In this document: positions 6,755 to 10,080 of the stretch, one piece after another
How the letters are laid out: each line of letters starts with the position of its first letter
How positions within the stretch are numbered: position 1 is the stretch's first letter
NCBI GenBank assembly: GCA_023437485.1
Contig: JAEZGB010000121.1
Coordinates: 1 to 10,080 of the forward strand
Length of the DNA stretch: 10,080 nt
Reading direction: 5' to 3'
Origin: Bacteroidota bacterium
GTDB taxonomy: Bacteria > Bacteroidota > Bacteroidia > Flavobacteriales > Flavobacteriaceae
The notes under the pieces: model-generated
What the model saw: only the letters and a program-made list of their open reading frames with translations
Database searches by the model: none
What the model was told of the DNA's origin: nothing
Position numbers and translations under genes: made by a program

Positions 6755-9502
6755 ATGCCAAACCAAACCTTCCTCGACCGCCTTGCCGGCCAACTGTTAC
6801 TTGATCACCCCGATGACCTTCACAGGGTTGAGGTGGTTTTGCCCAGCAGGCGCGCAAAGGTTTTTCTTACTGAGGCCATCAGACGGCAGGCAACTACTAA
6901 TATATTCGCGCCAAAAATCACCAACATTGAAGATTTTGTCAGTGAACTGGCCGGAATTCGGTCAATGGACCCCACTGAATTGCATTTTGAATTTTACAAT
7001 GTTTACAGTTCGTTGCATACCGGGGCCGACAAGCAATCTTTTGATGTGTTTTCCAACTGGGCCAAGACATTGTTGCAGGATTTCAATGAAATTGACCGAT
7101 ACCTGATTGACCCTAAGCATGTTCTTAAATATTTGCAGGACATTGAGGATATCCGCCGGTGGGGCCAGGATGAGCAGCCACTGGGTCTTGTAAAACAATA
7201 TGTGGATTTCTGGAAGATGCTCCCGATATATTACAACGCGCTCCAAAAGCACCTGAATGAATTGGGCGCGGGATATCAGGGCTTGATTTACCGAAGGGCA
7301 GTTTCCAACCTGGCGCACTCGCAACTTAATCGGAAACTTATTTTTGCCGGTTTCAATGCGCTTAATGCCGCCGAGGAACAGATTTTCAAACACTTTTTGG
7401 CCGAGGGCGCCCAGGCGTATTGGGATGCCGACAAAACTTTTCTCAAGGATGAACTGCACGGGGCCGGTTTGTTCCTCTCGCGGATCAAGGGCAATTGGAG
7501 TTACTACAAAAGCCATGATTTTAAATGGGTGTTTGACAATTTCTCGCAGCCCAAAAACATCGAGGTCATCGGTACCGCAAAATCCATCGGACAGGCCCGA
7601 ATAGCGGGTTCAATCATTGAAAAATTGCTGCAACAGGGTGCCAATATGAGCCGGACTGCCATAGTTCTGGGCGATGAACAACTTCTTGTACCATTGCTTC
7701 ACGCACTGCCCGGGCACACCGGTCCGCTCAATATAACGATGGGATTGCCAGGGAAGAACAATCCCGCTCAGGTACTTATTGCCAAAATGTTCAGGATGCA
7801 CACGGCCGCGCTCAAGAGAAGTGGTGAGGGCTATGTGCTGTACCACAAAGATGTAACCGATATCCTTTCGCACCCCATGGTGAGCCGATATCCGGGCGTA
7901 CGGGCGGTTGCGGCGGATATCATCCAAAACAATTATTCGTTTATTCCGCACTCCACCCTGATGAACTTTGGGATTGAGACAGGCACTGTTCCGGGACTAA
8001 TTTTTTCGAAGTGGAATTCCGGCGCGCTAGATATTCTTACCACGATTTCTGCCATCATCCAGACGATCCGTGCCGAGATACCCGACGACGAATCGGGACG
8101 CGTAACACTGGCCTTTTTGCACGCGGCGCACCAAATGGTCAACCGCCTGATGAATGCTATCGGGCCGTATGCCGATTTACTGGATGCCGATATGCTGTTT
8201 TCCATGTACCGTCAGGCCGCCGAACTTGCCGAAGTATCCTTTGAAGGTGAGCCGTTGGAAGGGCTGCAAATCATGGGCATCCTTGAGAGCCGTGTTTTGG
8301 ATTTTGAGAACGTGGTTGTGCTTTCAATGAACGAGGGCAAACTACCGGCAGGAAAGTCAGGGAATTCATTCATCCCGAATGACCTCAAGCGTGAACTGAA
8401 CCTTCCAACCTACAAAGAAAAGGATGCGGTTTACACTTACCATTTTTACCATTTGCTCCAGCGGGCAACACAGATATATTTGTTGTACAACAATGATAGC
8501 GAAGGTTTTGACGGCGGCGAGAAAAGCCGTTTCATTACCCAATTGGAAGTTGAAAAACAACCGGCACATACTTTGGTCAAATCTACCTATGCCGCAGCTG
8601 TGCCCGCAATTGCTTCACGGCCGTTGGTTGTCAAAAAGACTCCGTTGGTAATGGAACGGCTGGCACAGATTGCGGTTGACGGATTTTCGCCCTCGGCACT
8701 CACATCATATATTCGCAACCCGATTGATTTTTATTACCGCAAAATCCTGCGCATTCGCGAAACCGAAGATGTCGAGGAATCAATTGCGGTCAATACGCTG
8801 GGAACCATCATTCACGAAACCCTCAAAGAACTGTACAACCCGTTTATTGGCGGGCTGATTACCATTGAGGGCCTGGAGTGGGCAATCAAGGAATCACCAG
8901 GCGAGGTTTTGCGCCAATTTAAGAATGTTTATCGCGAAGGCGAAATTCGAAAAGGCAGGAATTTCCTGGCATTTGAGGTTGCCAAGCGCCATGTGCTCAA
9001 TTTTCTGCGCATGGAACTTGACGATATTCGCCAGGGTGCCGAAATTCAGATCATTGCGCTTGAAACCAATTATGGTCGGACGCTGGAGAATATGTCTTTA
9101 CCCTATCCGGTAAGGATTGCGGGTAATGTTGACAGGATTGACATCCGCAACGGCGTTACGCGTATCATCGACTATAAAACCGGCCGTGTTGACGCCCGAA
9201 ACCTGAAGCTCAAGGATTGGGGCCAGCTGATCGATTCCAAAAACGACAAGATCATCCAGGTGTTGGCTTACTCGTACATGTTCTGTGAAAAGGCGCATCC
9301 ACCGCAACTCACCGCCGGAATTATTTCATTTAAAAATATGCGCGAAGGTTATATGCCCTTCACTTTCGAGTCAGGAAAGGAGAAAAACCAGATGATCACA
9401 ACTGAAACACTTGATGATTTCTGCGGGGCGATGCTGACGCTTTTGGCCGAAATCCTTGATTCCAATGCTGATTTCGAGGAAAAACAAATTAAGTTTTCCT
9501 GA
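6755..9502 (+). CDS. addB: AddB-like protein: inactive helicase fold with C-terminal PD-(D/E)XK nuclease
   Basis: This 915-residue protein is probably the second subunit of an AddAB-type helicase-nuclease, partnering the product of 828-3983. The N-terminal part resembles UvrD/AddB folds, but no Walker A lysine is visible: the expected strand-loop reads VVLPSRRAKVFL. A degenerate motor region follows (about 503-605), with LQIMGILESRVLDFE, LSMNEGKLPAGK and KDAVYTYHFYHLLQRA. The nuclease at the C-terminus keeps its catalytic residues: H687 in TIIHE, D793 in NVDRID, D806 and K808 in DYKTG, and Q835 and Y839 in QVLAY. AddB proteins with a 4Fe-4S staple place the first cysteine in a S-x-S-A-L...Y..CP block; here it is SPSALTSYIRNP with N655, and the whole protein has just two cysteines, both near the C-terminus, so the cluster is absent. 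It is shorter than Firmicutes AddB. No promoter or Shine-Dalgarno sequence is visible before the ATG. Nuclease identity is firm; the AddB role is inferred from architecture and proximity to addA. Confidence 0.85.
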   Translation: MPNQTFLDRLAGQLLLDHPDDLHRVEVVLPSRRAKVFLTEAIRRQATTNIFAPKITNIEDFVSELAGIRSMDPTELHFEFYNVYSSLHTGADKQSFDVFSNWAKTLLQDFNEIDRYLIDPKHVLKYLQDIEDIRRWGQDEQPLGLVKQYVDFWKMLPIYYNALQKHLNELGAGYQGLIYRRAVSNLAHSQLNRKLIFAGFNALNAAEEQIFKHFLAEGAQAYWDADKTFLKDELHGAGLFLSRIKGNWSYYKSHDFKWVFDNFSQPKNIEVIGTAKSIGQARIAGSIIEKLLQQGANMSRTAIVLGDEQLLVPLLHALPGHTGPLNITMGLPGKNNPAQVLIAKMFRMHTAALKRSGEGYVLYHKDVTDILSHPMVSRYPGVRAVAADIIQNNYSFIPHSTLMNFGIETGTVPGLIFSKWNSGALDILTTISAIIQTIRAEIPDDESGRVTLAFLHAAHQMVNRLMNAIGPYADLLDADMLFSMYRQAAELAEVSFEGEPLEGLQIMGILESRVLDFENVVVLSMNEGKLPAGKSGNSFIPNDLKRELNLPTYKEKDAVYTYHFYHLLQRATQIYLLYNNDSEGFDGGEKSRFITQLEVEKQPAHTLVKSTYAAAVPAIASRPLVVKKTPLVMERLAQIAVDGFSPSALTSYIRNPIDFYYRKILRIRETEDVEESIAVNTLGTIIHETLKELYNPFIGGLITIEGLEWAIKESPGEVLRQFKNVYREGEIRKGRNFLAFEVAKRHVLNFLRMELDDIRQGAEIQIIALETNYGRTLENMSLPYPVRIAGNVDRIDIRNGVTRIIDYKTGRVDARNLKLKDWGQLIDSKNDKIIQVLAYSYMFCEKAHPPQLTAGIISFKNMREGYMPFTFESGKEKNQMITTETLDDFCGAMLTLLAEILDSNADFEEKQIKFS

Positions 9503-10080
9503 AAAATTCGCGCAAGGCCAAAGTGAGTTCTTTGCGATTTTCGATCGGGCTCATGTGTCCGTCAGGGAAGGTTACCACTTCCACGCGGGTTCCCTCGGCC
9601 TGATCAATGGCGTCATTAAAATCCAAAACAGGATCCTTTTCGCCCAAAACAAGCATGATCGGATAAGGGCCAAAATGAAGCAATGCTTCGCGGTCGTTGC
9701 GAATCTTCATGCCCTCGAGCGAGGCCACGATTCCCTGTAGCGGCGTTTTGAGCGCTTCCTGTTTCACGGCTTCGATTTCGGCCGATAATCGCTCGCGGTT
9801 GCCTTCGCTAAAAAGATTCGCGATTGACATCCTCACAAACGTCTCGTGATTTTCCTTCACCGCCTTGATTGCCCGTTCGCGGTTGGCCTTTCGCTCCTCG
9901 CTGTCCGGGCGCGACGTGGAATTGACAAGGGCGATGCCGCGGACCATCTCAGGAAAATGTTCGGCAAGGGCAAGCGCAACATAACCACCCATGGAGTGTC
10001 CGATGAAGATTGCACGCCTGATTTTGAGCGCGGCCAGGACGTGGTGTACCAAATCGGCGTTATCTTCCATCGAATGAACG
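9489..10080 (-). CDS. Alpha/beta-fold hydrolase, N-terminus outside the window
   Basis: The gene enters from the right edge and ends with TAA at 9491-9489. At least 196 residues are present. The nucleophile elbow GHSMGG puts the catalytic serine at codon 9995-9993. The later LVLGEKDPVLDF supplies the likely acidic residue, and FPDGHMSPIEN the histidine, so the Ser-Asp-His triad of the alpha/beta hydrolase family looks complete. A methionine codon at 10070 is probably internal: the preceding codons continue in frame to the edge (V-H-S), and HSMEDNADLVHHVL matches the segment that normally precedes the elbow in these enzymes. The oxyanion-loop and N-terminal strands must therefore lie beyond 10080. 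Substrate cannot be predicted; esterases, lactonases and ring-cleavage hydrolases share this pattern. It converges on the AddB-like gene and overlaps it by 14 bases. Confidence 0.88.
   Translation of the reverse strand, partial: VHSMEDNADLVHHVLAALKIRRAIFIGHSMGGYVALALAEHFPEMVRGIALVNSTSRPDSEERKANRERAIKAVKENHETFVRMSIANLFSEGNRERLSAEIEAVKQEALKTPLQGIVASLEGMKIRNDREALLHFGPYPIMLVLGEKDPVLDFNDAIDQAEGTRVEVVTFPDGHMSPIENRKELTLALREFFRKT

Noticed and set aside
9477..9500. Weak hairpin over the convergent stop codons as a terminator
   Set aside because: The stem is AT-rich and there is no T-run on either side, so termination there is not supported.
828..9502. A new defence island built on the helicase and nuclease genes
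   Set aside because: Both proteins carry the motif layout of general AddAB-type recombination enzymes, the neighbours are metabolic and structural genes, and there are no mobility genes or other defence domains.

Overview
The window looks like chromosomal housekeeping DNA from a Bacteroidota bacterium, probably of the flavobacterial kind. Three things support this. Promoter-like sites match the Bacteroidota pattern TAnnTTTG (781-788, 5244-5251, 5256-5263, and 767-774 on the minus strand). No start codon has a clear Shine-Dalgarno sequence. An OmpA protein with thrombospondin type 3 calcium repeats is typical of flavobacterial outer membranes. Genes have a fairly balanced base composition and the gaps between them are AT-rich. 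I see no rRNA or tRNA gene, transposase, phage gene or CRISPR array.

Layout from left to right: two hairpin terminators (28-54, 82-116); a Mn-type superoxide dismutase on the minus strand (127-735); an AT-rich divergent promoter region with a Fur-like palindrome (736-827); an AddA/RecB-type helicase-nuclease (828-3983); glycine C-acetyltransferase kbl, starting one base after it (3985-5184); a promoter region with two related palindromes (5185-5284); an OmpA-family protein with five TSP3 repeats (5285-6676); a strong terminator (6702-6730); an AddB-like nuclease (6755-9502); and a partial alpha/beta hydrolase on the minus strand (9489 to the right edge), overlapping the AddB-like gene tail to tail by 14 bp.

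The main functional theme is double-strand break repair. The two large proteins look like the two halves of an AddAB-type helicase-nuclease. The first has every superfamily 1 helicase motif plus a C-terminal PD-(D/E)XK nuclease. The second has a dead helicase fold plus an intact nuclease. They are split by kbl (threonine/glycine metabolism) and the OmpA gene, which has its own promoter and terminator. The superoxide dismutase is divergent from addA, and a near-perfect Fur-type 7-1-7 palindrome lies between them, so iron or oxidative stress could affect one or both.

I found no convincing undescribed system. The observations most worth following are regulatory (the Fur-like box and the paired palindromes before the OmpA gene) and structural (an AddB-like subunit without iron-sulfur cysteines, and the unusual spacing of the two subunit genes).
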